Source of the DNA: Hasllibacter sp. MH4015
GTDB taxonomy: Bacteria; Pseudomonadota; Alphaproteobacteria; Rhodobacterales; Rhodobacteraceae
NCBI RefSeq assembly: GCF_020177575.1
Contig: NZ_JAHTBK010000001.1
Location: 992,001 to 1,056,000, forward strand
Direction: 5' to 3'
Length of the DNA: 64,000 bases
Position numbers and translations under genes: made by a program. Below are positions 9,575 to 19,991 of the stretch, piece after piece. The notes under the pieces are model-generated. The model was not told the origin of the DNA and did not search any database. It saw only the letters and a program-made list of their open reading frames with translations. Each line of letters starts with the position of its first letter. The first letter of the stretch is position 1.

Positions 9575-10623
9575 TGCCGCGCGCGTGGCCCGCTGTCGGC
9601 GGGGCTGCGGCTTGCGCTTGTGGCCGCGTCGGGCAAGGCGCGTGCCGACGCACTTTGCGCTGAACACGTTCTCTCATGTACCGTGACGGACGGTCGCTCG
9701 CTGCGTGTAACGGGTCGGCGGCGCATCCACCCGGTATCGAGCCAGGTTGAGGATAGCCAAGTCCCACCAAGCGGTCGGATTCGCGCACCGGTGCCGCATT
9801 TGAACCGCGCAAGTCCGGGGTTCTGGCCGCTATCGGCAGATCCCAGATCAAGAAGCTCCACACCCATTGTCTGCAAATCCAGCATCGCCCGCCACATCAG
9901 GGCGTGGCCTGCGCACTTTTCCCGACCCGCGCGCGTGGTCCAGCCGATCTGATAGGTGGCACGTCGCCCGTGCCGCAGGAAAACCAGTGCGGCCAACTTC
10001 TCCGCCCCAAGGTAGGCGGTGAAAATCTGCGGGGCACCGGGTGTACATGCGGCGATGGCGGCGATGAGCCGCGGCGGAAGCGGTTGGTAGGACAGCGCCT
10101 TCGCCTGTGCCGCTTCCGCCCGAAAAATCCAGTGGGAGGGGGAGGGCGGAAGCGGACGGCGCGTGACAAACAGTCCCGACGACAGGCCCTTGCGCAGGCG
10201 ATTGCGCCATTTGCCGTGGAGCCCCGCGGCCATCGCATCGCTCGATGGATCAAGCGACACTTCCGCAATCTGACGGGGGGCGGCCATGCGCCGGAACCCG
10301 GCGGCACGTAACGCATCCGCATCGTCGGGCGTTTCTGCGTTCACCAGTAAGTGCCGTGTGCCGCATAGCGCGCGAAGTTCCCGGGCGGCCGCTGGTGTCA
10401 GATCAAGCTGCGCCCTGGTCAGGAGCGCCGTGTTCCCGATCACCGGCTTGGTTTGCCTGATGACCAGGGCGGTGTGATCGCCGAACGCTTCGATCCGGGC
10501 GTCACGGCCAAGCAGCCGCAAGGCCCGCAGCCATGGGCGGCTTTGCTGAAGGGGCGCATGTGGCTTGGGTCCGGATACGCGCGTGTCGGCGCAAGACGTC
10601 TCTGAGGGGGCGAGGTCAAACAT
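9571..10623 (-). CDS. GNAT/FemAB-like acyltransferase
   Basis: The roughly 350-residue protein resembles FemAB/BioF2-type acyltransferases: a central LHGKWRNRLRKGL motif, then YLGAEKLAALVFLRHGRRATYQIGWTT, and the C-terminal GHALMWRAMLDLQTMGVELLDLG followed by LARFKCGTGA. FemAB proteins transfer amino acids or acyl groups; the substrate here cannot be read from sequence. A basic, Ser/Arg-rich tail of about 50 residues follows the domain. The ATG at 10623 is used; a GTG at 10641 with a closer AGGG is possible. It overlaps the convergent gene at CTAG 9571-9574. Confidence 0.72.
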   Translation of the reverse strand: MFDLAPSETSCADTRVSGPKPHAPLQQSRPWLRALRLLGRDARIEAFGDHTALVIRQTKPVIGNTALLTRAQLDLTPAAARELRALCGTRHLLVNAETPDDADALRAAGFRRMAAPRQIAEVSLDPSSDAMAAGLHGKWRNRLRKGLSSGLFVTRRPLPPSPSHWIFRAEAAQAKALSYQPLPPRLIAAIAACTPGAPQIFTAYLGAEKLAALVFLRHGRRATYQIGWTTRAGREKCAGHALMWRAMLDLQTMGVELLDLGSADSGQNPGLARFKCGTGARIRPLGGTWLSSTWLDTGWMRRRPVTRSERPSVTVHERTCSAQSASARALPDAATSASRSPADSGPRARH

Positions 10624-10677
10624 GACGGGACCATTGACCACGATCCCTGAATTCGAGGTTAATGCCCGCGTGGGCCC

Positions 10678-11931
10678 TCAGCCCTCCAGCACGACCAGCG
10701 CGTGTCGTTTCTTTCCGGCCGACAATTTGATCGGCTCCGCCAAATCCACTTGCCCGATCATCAGCCCGGCTTCCGACAGGGCCGCGTCGTTCATCCTCGC
10801 ACCGCCCTCGGCAATCAGGCGCTTGGCATCTTTGCCGGATTTCGCGAGACCAGACCTGGCGAACAACTGCACGATGGAGATGCCGTCACCGATATCCGCT
10901 GCGCTGAGCGTGAGCGTTGGCAGATCATCGCCGGTTCCGCCCTTCTCGAACACCTCCCGCGCGGTCGCTTCGGCGGAGGCTGCCGCATCGGCGCCGCGGC
11001 ACAATGTGGTCACTTCATTGGCGAGAATGACCTTGGCAGAATTGATCTCCGCCCCGTCCAATGCGCCCAGACGGTTGCATTCGTCGACAGGAAGTTCCGT
11101 AAACAATTTCAGGAACTTGGCGACATCAGAGTCATCGACATTGCGCCACCACTGCCAGAATTCGTAGGACGACATCCGCTCCTCGTTCAGCCAGACGGCC
11201 CCATCGGCGGATTTGCCCATTTTCTTGCCGTCGGCGCGTGTCACCAGCGGGGTGGTCAGCCCGTAAGCCTCCCCCGCATCGACGCGCCGGATCAGGTCCG
11301 CGCCGGAAACGATATTGCCCCATTGATCCGAGCCGCCCATCTGCAAGACGCAGCCATGGCGGCGGTACAGTTCCAGATAGTCATAGGCCTGCAAGAGCAT
11401 GTAGTTGAACTCGATGAAGCTGAGCGCCTGTTCTCGGTCCAGGCGCGACTTGACGCTGTCGAACGCCAGCAGGCGATTGATCGTGAAGTGTTTTCCGATG
11501 TCGCGCAGAAAGTCGATGTATCCCAGTTTGTCGAGCCATTCGGCGTTGTTGACGAGCGGGCTGTCGGTGGGCCCATCGCCGTAGGAAATGTAATTGGCAA
11601 ACACTGTGCGGATGCCGTCGGCATTGGCGTTGATCTGATCGACGGAGATGATCTTGCGCATCTCGTCCTTGCCGGACGGGTCTCCGACTTTCGTCGTCCC
11701 GCCGCCCATCAACGTGATCGGGCGGTTGCCGGTCTTTTGCAGCCAGCGCAGAAGCATGATTTGCACGAGATTGCCGATATGGAGGCTGGTGGCCGTCAGG
11801 TCGAAGCCGATATAGCCCGTAATCGGTCCTTTCAGCATCGCTTCATCCAGCCCTTGCAGGTCGGTGCAATCGGCGAGGAATCCGCGTTCGACAATGATGC
11901 GCAGGAAGTCGGATTTGGGCTGGTAGGTCAT
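10678..11931 (-). CDS. tyrS: Tyrosyl-tRNA synthetase
   Basis: The 417-residue class I synthetase charges tRNA-Tyr in the cytoplasm. The HIGN motif is at residues 51-54 ([15 protein letters not shown]) and the KMSKS-type loop is KMGKS at 237-241. The C-terminal 65 residues form an S4 RNA-binding domain ([21 protein letters not shown]). [10 protein letters not shown] is the substrate-pocket segment. The start at 11931 ([13 protein letters not shown]) leaves a 43-base divergent promoter region with anmK; upstream in-frame codons would overlap anmK. Confidence 0.97.
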   Translation of the reverse strand: MTYQPKSDFLRIIVERGFLADCTDLQGLDEAMLKGPITGYIGFDLTATSLHIGNLVQIMLLRWLQKTGNRPITLMGGGTTKVGDPSGKDEMRKIISVDQINANADGIRTVFANYISYGDGPTDSPLVNNAEWLDKLGYIDFLRDIGKHFTINRLLAFDSVKSRLDREQALSFIEFNYMLLQAYDYLELYRRHGCVLQMGGSDQWGNIVSGADLIRRVDAGEAYGLTTPLVTRADGKKMGKSADGAVWLNEERMSSYEFWQWWRNVDDSDVAKFLKLFTELPVDECNRLGALDGAEINSAKVILANEVTTLCRGADAAASAEATAREVFEKGGTGDDLPTLTLSAADIGDGISIVQLFARSGLAKSGKDAKRLIAEGGARMNDAALSEAGLMIGQVDLAEPIKLSAGKKRHALVVLEG

Positions 11932-11974
11932 GGAATGTCCAGGCAATTGTGGGCCGAGGGAGGGTCTATCGGGA

Positions 11975-13093
11975 ATGTCGAAAAAGGAAAAGGGGCCGGT
12001 TTGGGCGGCAGGGGCGATGTCGGGCACGTCGTTTGACGGGGTCGATGTGGCAGTGATTGAAACCGATGGTCTCGACATCCTCGATTTCGGCGACATCCAC
12101 GAGGTGATCTACTGCGATGAGGACCGGGACGTCTTGCGCGCGGCGATGGGTGCATGGCCGGGGGCGGCGCGCGCAGACGCAGCCGCGCTCGTGGTCGAAA
12201 ACGCCCACATCGCCGCCATGGCGGGCCTTCCCGATGTGGCGGTTCTGGGATTTCACGGACAGACTTTGGCCCATGATCCCGACGGTGGGCGCACCCACCA
12301 GGTCGGCGATGGCGCGCGTCTTGCGACCGCTTTGGGCTGCGAGGTGATCTGGGATTTTCGCAGCGCGGATATGGAAATGGGCGGGCAGGGCGCGCCGCTT
12401 GCGCCCTTCTACCATTGGGCCTGCGCGCGCTGGGTGGGGGCGGAAGGGCCCGTGGTATTTCTCAATCTTGGCGGCGTCGGCAACCTCAGTTGGGTCGATC
12501 CCACAATGGATGCGCCGGAGCTGCTGGGCGCGTGTCTGGCCTTCGATACGGGACCGGCCAACGCGCCCATGGATGATCTGATGGCCGCGCGCGGGCTTGG
12601 GCGGTTCGATAGCGACGGGGCGTTGGCGGCGCGAGGACAGGTTGATCTGGGTATCCTCGAAAGAGCTCTGGGCGATCCCTGGTTCGATCTGGCTCCACCG
12701 AAATCCCTCGACCGTGACGCCTTCGCGGGGCTCCAGGACGCGGTCGCGGGCCTTGCCGATGCCGACGCGCTGGCCACGCTTGCGGCGTGCGCGGCGGGGG
12801 CGGTCGGGCGCGGCATCCCGCACTTGCCGCGCCGCCCGGAAAGGATTTTCGTGACCGGCGGGGGGCGGCGCAACAAGACACTCATGGCGATGCTGGCGGA
12901 GGCCACCTCCTGTCCCGTCTCGCCGGTGGAGGAGGTTGGCCTGAACGGAGACGCGTTGGAGGCGCAGGCCTTCGCCTATCTCGCCGTGCGCGCTTCCCGT
13001 GGATTGCCGACCTCCGCCCCTGGCACGACGGGCGTCGCCGCGCCGGTTGGCGGCGCGCGGAGGTCGCGGCCCGGAACGCGCGCACTGAGCTAA
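11975..13093 (+). CDS. anmK: 1,6-anhydro-N-acetylmuramic acid kinase
   Basis: The 372-residue ASKHA-fold kinase phosphorylates and opens anhydro-MurNAc to MurNAc-6-phosphate in peptidoglycan recycling. Diagnostic segments are [46 protein letters not shown] and [21 protein letters not shown] lies upstream of the ATG at 11975. The last 35 residues are Ala/Gly/Arg-rich and may be an unstructured extension. It diverges from tyrS, an arrangement also common for anmK in other proteobacteria. Confidence 0.95.
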   Translation: MSKKEKGPVWAAGAMSGTSFDGVDVAVIETDGLDILDFGDIHEVIYCDEDRDVLRAAMGAWPGAARADAAALVVENAHIAAMAGLPDVAVLGFHGQTLAHDPDGGRTHQVGDGARLATALGCEVIWDFRSADMEMGGQGAPLAPFYHWACARWVGAEGPVVFLNLGGVGNLSWVDPTMDAPELLGACLAFDTGPANAPMDDLMAARGLGRFDSDGALAARGQVDLGILERALGDPWFDLAPPKSLDRDAFAGLQDAVAGLADADALATLAACAAGAVGRGIPHLPRRPERIFVTGGGRRNKTLMAMLAEATSCPVSPVEEVGLNGDALEAQAFAYLAVRASRGLPTSAPGTTGVAAPVGGARRSRPGTRALS

Positions 13094-13139
13094 ACGACCG
13101 GTTCGCCGGCAAAGGGGGCCAATTGCGGCCTGCCGCGCT

Positions 13140-13561
13140 TCAGACCCTCGGAATGTCAAAACCGGACGGCGCGAGGGTGAAACCGTCAAAGGAGAACCCC
13201 GGGGAAACGGTGCAGGAAACCAGCGTGAACGCACCGGTCGTGCGGGCGGCCTGCCAATGATCCTTCGGCACGATCAGTTGAGGGGCACCTTGCGTCAGGT
13301 CCGGGGTCAGCAGGTGGTCTTGGGCGGGTCCTTCATCGCTGTCCGAAAGTGAAAGGATCAGCGGTGCGCCGGAATGGTAGAGCCAGATTTCCGTCGCATC
13401 CACGCGGTGCCAGTGGCTCGCCTCGCCGTCCTTCAGAAGGAAATAGATGCAGGTTCCGCTCGGGCGTCCGCTGCCCGTATCATCCACCCACGTCTGACGA
13501 TAATGGCCCCCTCGGGATGGGGGGCCAGGTTCAACGCCTCGATGATCTCATCGGCGGTCAT
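13140..13561 (-). pseudogene. Cupin (DUF985/Cupin_5) gene with one-base frameshift
   Basis: The reverse strand starts with ATGA at 13561, overlapping the flotillin stop, and reads MTADEIIEALNLAPHPEG. It then loses frame at a run of five C (13507-13511); with six, it would continue GHYRQTWVDDTGSGRPSG and into the rest of the cupin domain (TCIYFLLKDGEASHWHRVD ... LVSCTVSPGFSFDGF). The PHPEGG-YRQTW motif is the family signature, so the deletion is clear. As written, the first frame stops after about 42 codons. The downstream frame could restart at GTG 13487, giving 115 residues without the N-terminal strand. It may be a real mutation, a phase-variable tract or a sequencing error. Confidence 0.85.
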
Positions 13562-15261
13562 TCTGCGGGGCGTGCGTCGCCATTGGATTGTGCATCGGCC
13601 GCTGGCGGCTCGATCGCGCCGGGCGCCGCGCCGTTGGGCCGGTCTTTGAGCGCACTGTCGGCCAACCCTTCGACGCCGTTCTCCAGGCTCAGGCCCAGTT
13701 CATCGCCGAGCTTTCGCAAGGCCGGCATCTGAACCGCCATACCCATGATCGAATCGAGCGCCTGGTTCACGACGGGCTTGTCGCCCGCGCCGCCCGTTGA
13801 CCCGCCGGCCCCGTTGCCACCGCCAAGGCCACCGACCTGGTGGATCTTGATCGAGTCGATCTTCTCCACCGGCTTGACCATCTGTTCCATGATCGCGGGG
13901 ATTGCTTCGATCCGTGCCATGTCGACCTTCATGCCGACGATCTGCTCGGACAACGCATTCTCCGCCTCGGTGATGGCGCGCGTGCCTTCCGCCTCGGCCA
14001 GCATATCCTTCTTCTTGGCGTCGGCCCGGATGGAGATCGCGTCGGCCTCGGCCTGCGCTTCCTCCCTGCGGGCTTCTGCGCGGTCGGCGGCGGCAATTTT
14101 CTCGGCTTCCGCCGCGACACGGATACGTGTGGCTTCGCGCTCGGCCTCGCGGGTGGCTTCGATCAGGGCGATCTGCTTCTGGCGCTCGGCTTCCGCGACT
14201 TCGCGGGCGGTTGCCACGGCTTCCGTCGCCTTGGTGGCTTCGGCCCGGGCGAGGTCGGCGGAGGCGCGCGCGCGGCTTTCCTCTTCGGACTTCTGCTGGA
14301 TGATGATCTGGCGTTCCTGCTCCGCCACTTCCAGCTCGCGTTCCTTGGTGATTTCGGCGTCACGAATGTTGCGCTCGCGGGCGATTTCGGCGGAGCGGAC
14401 CTGCTCCTCCCGTGCAATCCGGGCGCGCTCGCTTTCGCGCATCGAGTCTTCCCGCCGCAGGGCAATCTCCATCTCCTGCGCGGCTTTCATGGTCTCCACT
14501 TCTTGGACCTGCGCAATCGCGGCGCGCTCTTCCTCTTCCTGGATGCTGAGCTTCTGGCGCTCGGCTTCCATCGCGGCGCGGCGCACGGCGACTTCGGCTT
14601 CCGCGTCGATCTCCGCGCGTTCCTTCTTGGATTTCGCGATCACCTCCGCCAGCTTGCGCATACCCACGGCGTTGAAGGCGTTATTTTCATCGAGCGATTC
14701 AAACGGCGTCTGGTCCAGCGCGGTGAGTGAGACCGATTCCAGCGACAGACCGTTCTTCAAAAGATCCTCGGAAATCGCGTTCTGTACCTGCTGAACGAAG
14801 TCCGAACGGTTTTCATGGAGATTGTCCATCGTCATCTTCGCGGCCACGGCGCGCAGGCCGTCGATCAGCTTACCTTCGATCATCTCACGCAGCTGGTCCA
14901 CGTAGAAGGTGCGGTCGCCGAGCGTCTGGGCGGCCCGGGCAATGCCCTCATCGGTCGCCATGACGGAGACGTAGAATTCCACTCCCACATCAACGCGCAT
15001 CCGGTCTTGCGTAATCAATGCACCTTCGCCCGTCCGGCGCACTTCAAGGCGCAGGGTTTTCATATTGACCGGGCTGACCTCGTGCAGGAGCGGGATCACG
15101 AGCGTGCCGCCATCCATGATCACCTGCTTGCCGCCCGCACCGGTCTTGACGAGCGACACCTCGCGCGTGGTGCGTTTGTAGAGCCGTCCGATGACGAGGC
15201 CCAGAAAGACCAGTGCCCCGATGATGGCGATGACGATAATTCCAAGAAATCCGAGTTCCAT
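13558..15261 (-). CDS. Flotillin-family protein (YqiK/SPFH)
   Basis: The 567-residue protein has one N-terminal membrane helix (about residues 5-25), a positive stop YKRTTREVSLVKTG, an SPFH/band-7 domain (about 40-220) and a very long Glu/Ala/Arg-rich coiled coil (about 220-450). A Gly-rich linker and a short C-terminal domain follow. Flotillins organise membrane microdomains by oligomerising. It lies in an operon with the YqiJ-like protein upstream (36 bases) and a cupin gene overlapping its stop, matching the yqiJ-yqiK pair of E. coli. The cellular role here is inferred. Confidence 0.9.
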   Translation of the reverse strand: MELGFLGIIVIAIIGALVFLGLVIGRLYKRTTREVSLVKTGAGGKQVIMDGGTLVIPLLHEVSPVNMKTLRLEVRRTGEGALITQDRMRVDVGVEFYVSVMATDEGIARAAQTLGDRTFYVDQLREMIEGKLIDGLRAVAAKMTMDNLHENRSDFVQQVQNAISEDLLKNGLSLESVSLTALDQTPFESLDENNAFNAVGMRKLAEVIAKSKKERAEIDAEAEVAVRRAAMEAERQKLSIQEEEERAAIAQVQEVETMKAAQEMEIALRREDSMRESERARIAREEQVRSAEIARERNIRDAEITKERELEVAEQERQIIIQQKSEEESRARASADLARAEATKATEAVATAREVAEAERQKQIALIEATREAEREATRIRVAAEAEKIAAADRAEARREEAQAEADAISIRADAKKKDMLAEAEGTRAITEAENALSEQIVGMKVDMARIEAIPAIMEQMVKPVEKIDSIKIHQVGGLGGGNGAGGSTGGAGDKPVVNQALDSIMGMAVQMPALRKLGDELGLSLENGVEGLADSALKDRPNGAAPGAIEPPAADAQSNGDARPAE

Positions 15262-15297
15262 ATGTTCAACCTTTCAAATGTTTGCGCCCGAAGGGGA

Positions 15298-16041
15298 TCA
15301 AAGCGCGATCAAGCGGAAACCGCCGGTAGGGCGGTGGCGCAGTACCAGTACCTCTGCGCCTTGGGGAATGACGTCCGCGTCCTTCATGGGCTCGGCGCGG
15401 ATATAGTGGGTGTTGCCGTAACGGTCGGTGACGCGAACCTCTGCAGGTGCCCCACGAGCAGAGGTGCCTTGCGTCACGATACCCTTGCGACGGCCCAGTT
15501 GGCGGGCGGACACCGATTGGGTTTCCGTTTTCGGGAGGAGGCGGGCGAAAATTGCGCCGAACCTCGCCGTGAACCAGATCGCCACAATGGCGCAGGGGAT
15601 GACCGCGATCCCCGCCGGAAGCGGCCCGCCAAGCAATGTGGTCGCGACGCCCTGCAGCGCCACGCCGGACACTCCGAAAGACAGGAAGATGGAGGCCAGC
15701 CAGATCAGCGTGGGCATTCGCCCCAATCCAAGCCAGTGGAGCGGATGGTTCGGCACGCCCTGCGGCACGTCCACCGCGATATCTTCGGCTGCGGTGACGT
15801 CGAATTCTGCGGTGTCGATGTCGAAGGATTCAAGATCGAATGCCTCAAGCTCGACATCAAGGTCCAGGTCCATGTCGAGATCCGGCCCATCAGCGATCTC
15901 AGGCCCGTCAACGTCACTCCCGTCGCCCATCAGGGACCCGCCGATCAGCAGAAACACAACCTCCAGTGCCAGAAGCGCGAAGAGCAGGGCGAGCGAGAGA
16001 GTAAAGGGCACAAATGGCCCAGACAGAAGCGTGTCGAGCAT
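15298..16041 (-). CDS. YqiJ-like membrane protein with C-terminal OB fold
   Basis: The 247-residue protein has an N-terminal membrane helix (FTLSLALLFALLALEVVFLLIGG), a strongly acidic loop rich in Asp/Glu (about residues 40-90), two further helices (about 108-165) and a C-terminal OB-fold domain (ARQLGRRKGIVTQGTSARG ... VIPQGAEVLVLRHRPTGGF), as in YqiJ and NfeD partners of SPFH proteins. It is the first gene of the flotillin operon. A GTATAC-N4-GTATAC element lies just upstream. Confidence 0.82.
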   Translation of the reverse strand: MLDTLLSGPFVPFTLSLALLFALLALEVVFLLIGGSLMGDGSDVDGPEIADGPDLDMDLDLDVELEAFDLESFDIDTAEFDVTAAEDIAVDVPQGVPNHPLHWLGLGRMPTLIWLASIFLSFGVSGVALQGVATTLLGGPLPAGIAVIPCAIVAIWFTARFGAIFARLLPKTETQSVSARQLGRRKGIVTQGTSARGAPAEVRVTDRYGNTHYIRAEPMKDADVIPQGAEVLVLRHRPTGGFRLIAL

Positions 16042-16059
16042 TAAGATCCAGTCTTATCA

Positions 16060-16075
16060 GTATACAGTGGTATAC
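16060..16075 (-). promoter_or_regulatory. Candidate operator GTATAC-N4-GTATAC before the flotillin operon
   Basis: Two palindromic GTATAC hexamers separated by four bases lie 19-34 bases upstream of the yqiJ-like start. The downstream hexamer provides TATACT, a plausible -10 box on the reverse strand. The symmetry suggests a dimeric repressor site; GntR-type regulators use TTGTATAC-like operators. No regulator gene is adjacent. Confidence 0.4.
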
Positions 16076-16197
16076 AATAGATATAGGCGTTCATGGGGCC
16101 GTTGCAAGGGGATGGCGCGGGAAGGGGTGCGCAGCTTGGCGACAGGATTGCGAAGAAAACGATGGGGGACAACGGTGTAAAACCCGCACTTGCGGGG

Positions 16198-17592
16198 CTA
16201 TTGCTGGTCTGTGACCGTTCCGCCGCGTCCGGCGGCCAATGGCAGGTGCAATTCCACGATTGTCCCGTCGGGCGAGCTCTTCAGCCTCAACGCGCCACCT
16301 GATTGTTCGGCGAAGCCCTTGGCCATGGACAGGCCAAGGCCGGAGCCGCTTCCTACCGTCTTGGTTGTGAAAAACGGCTCAAACACCCGGTCACGGATAG
16401 TGCGGGGAATGCCGGGCCCGTCGTCCGCAATCGAAAAGACGACATGGGTGTCGAGGTCATGCTGCGCCGGCACGTTTCCACCACCATCGGCGGGCCCGCA
16501 GACCAGATCGGCCGCCAGCGTGATCTGACCGCGACCGTCCAACGCGTCCCGGGCATTGAGGATCAAATCCAGCAATGCCGCGTGAAGCCCGTCGGCATCC
16601 GCCAGCGCCATGACCCCGTTCTCCGGTGCGCGGCTGTCGAGCGTCACGCTGTCGGGCACCAAATGGGAGGCCAACGCACGCATGTCGTCGATGATCTTGG
16701 CCGCGTCGACCGGTTGCGGGTCCAACGGCGCGCGGCGCGCGAATGCCAGAAGGCGCGACACGAGGCCCGATGCGCGCTTGCTGGCAAACTGCGCCTCCTC
16801 CACCAGCGCGTCGCGTTCCTCTCCCGGAGGCATGACGTGGTAGAGGTCGAGACTGCCCTGAAGCGCCGTGAGAATATTGTTGAAGTCATGGGCCATGCCG
16901 CCGGAAAGGCGTCCGATGGCTTCCATCATCTGGGCCGTGGATTCGCGTTCAGCCGCCGCGCGAAGGTCGGCCCGGACCTTGCGGGTCGTGATCAGGGCTA
17001 TCGCGTAATAGGCGCCAACCACAACGCAGATCAAAGTCATCACGCCCTGGGCGGCGAGGCTGGGTTGCGGGGCCACGAACTTGATCCACACGATCAAGAT
17101 AGCCACCCAACCCACGGCAATGTCGATGGGCTGCACGATGGCGGGCGGCTCCTCCCGAAACAGCGTGAACGCGCCAAGACCCACGATGGCAAGCATGCCG
17201 CAAAACGCGAGCACGAGGTCATCCGATGTCATCAAGTAAAGCGGCAGAGATGCGAAGGTCAGGGCGATGAACACATGGCTCGCGATCCCTATCCCCCAGG
17301 CAGAGGGGCGCGTCGGGTCGGTCGGGCGCATTGTGTAGTAGGATGCGAGCAGACCGCAGAGATAGAGACATGCCCAGATCGGCCCGATCAGCGATCCGCT
17401 GTAAAGCCACAATCCGCCGCCCGCCGCCGCGACGGATGCGATGCGTGTATAAACCTCGGGCGGTTGGCCGAATTGCGCGAACCACAGGCGGTCGAGGTCC
17501 GACAGGTCGGCAAGTCTGCGTTCCGCCTGGGCAGTGTGGTAGGCAACGGCCAAGGGATCAGAACCTGTCTTTGTATAGGTTATATTTGTCAT
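16198..17592 (-). CDS. Orphan membrane sensor histidine kinase
   Basis: The 464-residue protein has five or six membrane helices in residues 50-205. A HisKA-type dimerisation domain follows with His235 in GGMAHDFNNILTALQG, then a HATPase domain with N346 (ILNARDAL), G1 box DDGPGIP and G2 box GSGSGLGLS. The GMAHDFNN box is typical of alphaproteobacterial hybrid-like kinases. No receiver domain or response regulator is encoded in the neighbourhood, so the partner and signal are unknown. It lies between eno and the flotillin operon on the same strand. Confidence 0.88.
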   Translation of the reverse strand: MTNITYTKTGSDPLAVAYHTAQAERRLADLSDLDRLWFAQFGQPPEVYTRIASVAAAGGGLWLYSGSLIGPIWACLYLCGLLASYYTMRPTDPTRPSAWGIGIASHVFIALTFASLPLYLMTSDDLVLAFCGMLAIVGLGAFTLFREEPPAIVQPIDIAVGWVAILIVWIKFVAPQPSLAAQGVMTLICVVVGAYYAIALITTRKVRADLRAAAERESTAQMMEAIGRLSGGMAHDFNNILTALQGSLDLYHVMPPGEERDALVEEAQFASKRASGLVSRLLAFARRAPLDPQPVDAAKIIDDMRALASHLVPDSVTLDSRAPENGVMALADADGLHAALLDLILNARDALDGRGQITLAADLVCGPADGGGNVPAQHDLDTHVVFSIADDGPGIPRTIRDRVFEPFFTTKTVGSGSGLGLSMAKGFAEQSGGALRLKSSPDGTIVELHLPLAAGRGGTVTDQQ

Positions 17593-17681
17593 ACCCTTGT
17601 TTGCTTCGCTTTGTCAGCCCCATCGCCGCGAAAATCGGCGGCGCGGCGGGGTCACACCTGCATCACGGCCCTGAGCCCATG

Positions 17682-17708
17682 AAAAAAGGCGGCGCAGGGG
17701 GCGCCGCC
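17682..17708 (-). terminator. Intrinsic terminator downstream of eno
   Basis: On the reverse strand an 8-bp perfect stem GGCGGCGC/GCGCCGCC with a five-base loop is followed by six T. It lies 36 bases after the eno stop and should end the eno transcript. Confidence 0.9.
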
Positions 17709-17743
17709 TTCCTCGAAATGAACGGGTCGGGTCGAAGCCGGGG

Positions 17744-19036
<1,293 letters not shown>

Positions 19037-19091
19037 CTAAGGGTGGTTTTGCGCGGGCTATAGCAGAGGGGGCGTTGAGGCAAAAGCGACA

Positions 19092-19105
19092 TGTTACCGC
19101 TAACA
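19092..19105 (-). promoter_or_regulatory. LacI-type operator upstream of eno, candidate CceR site
   Basis: TGTTAGCGGTAACA lies about 70 bases upstream of the eno start on the coding strand: TGTTA and TAACA half-sites around a GCGG centre. The central CG and half-sites match operators of LacI-family regulators such as CceR, which controls central carbon genes in Rhodobacter sphaeroides. It also lies just beyond the end of the transporter gene (19122). Binding is inferred from pattern only. Confidence 0.5.
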
Positions 19106-19121
19106 GTGCTGCCGACCCGGT

Positions 19122-19991
19122 TCAGGCCGCGACTGCCCGCTCTCGGAAGAGGGTGTAGAGGCCGGTTGAGATCACGATGGCTGCGCCAATGAGCGTCCAG
19201 GCGTCGGGCCGCTCCCCGAAAATAAAGAAGGCCAGTGCCATGGCGAAGACGAGCCGCGTGTAGCGGAACGGGGTGACGGCGGCGATCTCGCCCACGCGCA
19301 TGGCGGCGGTCACGGCGTAATAGGCCACAAGCGCGCAAAGCAGCGCGCCGGTCAATTGCAGGGTCAGGACCGCATCGGGCCACACGGCGCCGCCTTGCAC
19401 CAACAAGATGCCGAGGCCCGCAATCCCCGCCGCGAGGAAACCCCAGGCGGCCAAAAGCAAGGTCGAGATGGTCTGTGGTATCGCGCGTGTCGCAAGGTCG
19501 CGGCCCACAAGTCCGAACGTCGCGCCGATACCCAGAAGGCTTGCGGCCTCGAACCCGGCCATGCCGGGCCGCACGATGATCAATACGCCCACCAAGCCGA
19601 TCAGGATCGCAACCCAGCGCCGCCAACCAACCCGTTGGCCAAGGAACAACGCCGCGCCCAGGGTCACGAGAAGCGGGTTTGCCTGGATGATCGCCGACAG
19701 CAGCGACAGGTCGATCAGCGACAGCGCCATCACGAAACAGACCGTGCCGAATACTTCGAAGACAAGGCGCAGCACGAATGCGCGGGTGAATAGCTTCCGG
19801 TCCATTACACGCTCGCCACGCGCCTTCGCCCATAGCCCGAAGATCGCCGCCCCGCCGAAACCGAAAACGGCAATGACCTGTCCCACGGGCAGCGCACCCA
19901 GGGTCAGTTTGATGAACGTGTCGGCAAGCGCAAAGCCCAACATGGCCAGCGTCATCCATGCCATGCCCTTGTAATTGTCCATGGCCTTCAT
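19122..19991 (-). CDS. EamA/DMT-family transporter
   Basis: The protein has about ten predicted membrane helices in two EamA repeats (GMAWMTLAMLGFALADTFIKL ... IIQANPLLVTLGAALFLGQRV, and LICALVAYYAVTAAMRVG-type second repeat ending FGERPDAWTLIGAAIVISTG). DMT proteins export or import small metabolites; the substrate is not predictable. The start at 19991 (MKAMDNYKGMAW) has AAGGG eight bases upstream and matches relatives; an ATG at 20054 would add 21 polar residues. It lies downstream of fur on the same strand after a gap of about 170 bases. Confidence 0.85.
   Translation of the reverse strand: MKAMDNYKGMAWMTLAMLGFALADTFIKLTLGALPVGQVIAVFGFGGAAIFGLWAKARGERVMDRKLFTRAFVLRLVFEVFGTVCFVMALSLIDLSLLSAIIQANPLLVTLGAALFLGQRVGWRRWVAILIGLVGVLIIVRPGMAGFEAASLLGIGATFGLVGRDLATRAIPQTISTLLLAAWGFLAAGIAGLGILLVQGGAVWPDAVLTLQLTGALLCALVAYYAVTAAMRVGEIAAVTPFRYTRLVFAMALAFFIFGERPDAWTLIGAAIVISTGLYTLFRERAVAA

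Noticed and set aside
10702-12036. Long plus-strand frame opposite tyrS
   Set aside because: tyrS carries HIGN and KMGKS motifs; the opposite frame has no motif and its codon pattern is that of a reversed gene.
16303-17682. Long plus-strand frame opposite the histidine kinase
   Set aside because: His/Arg-rich chance frame; the kinase boxes are intact on the minus strand.
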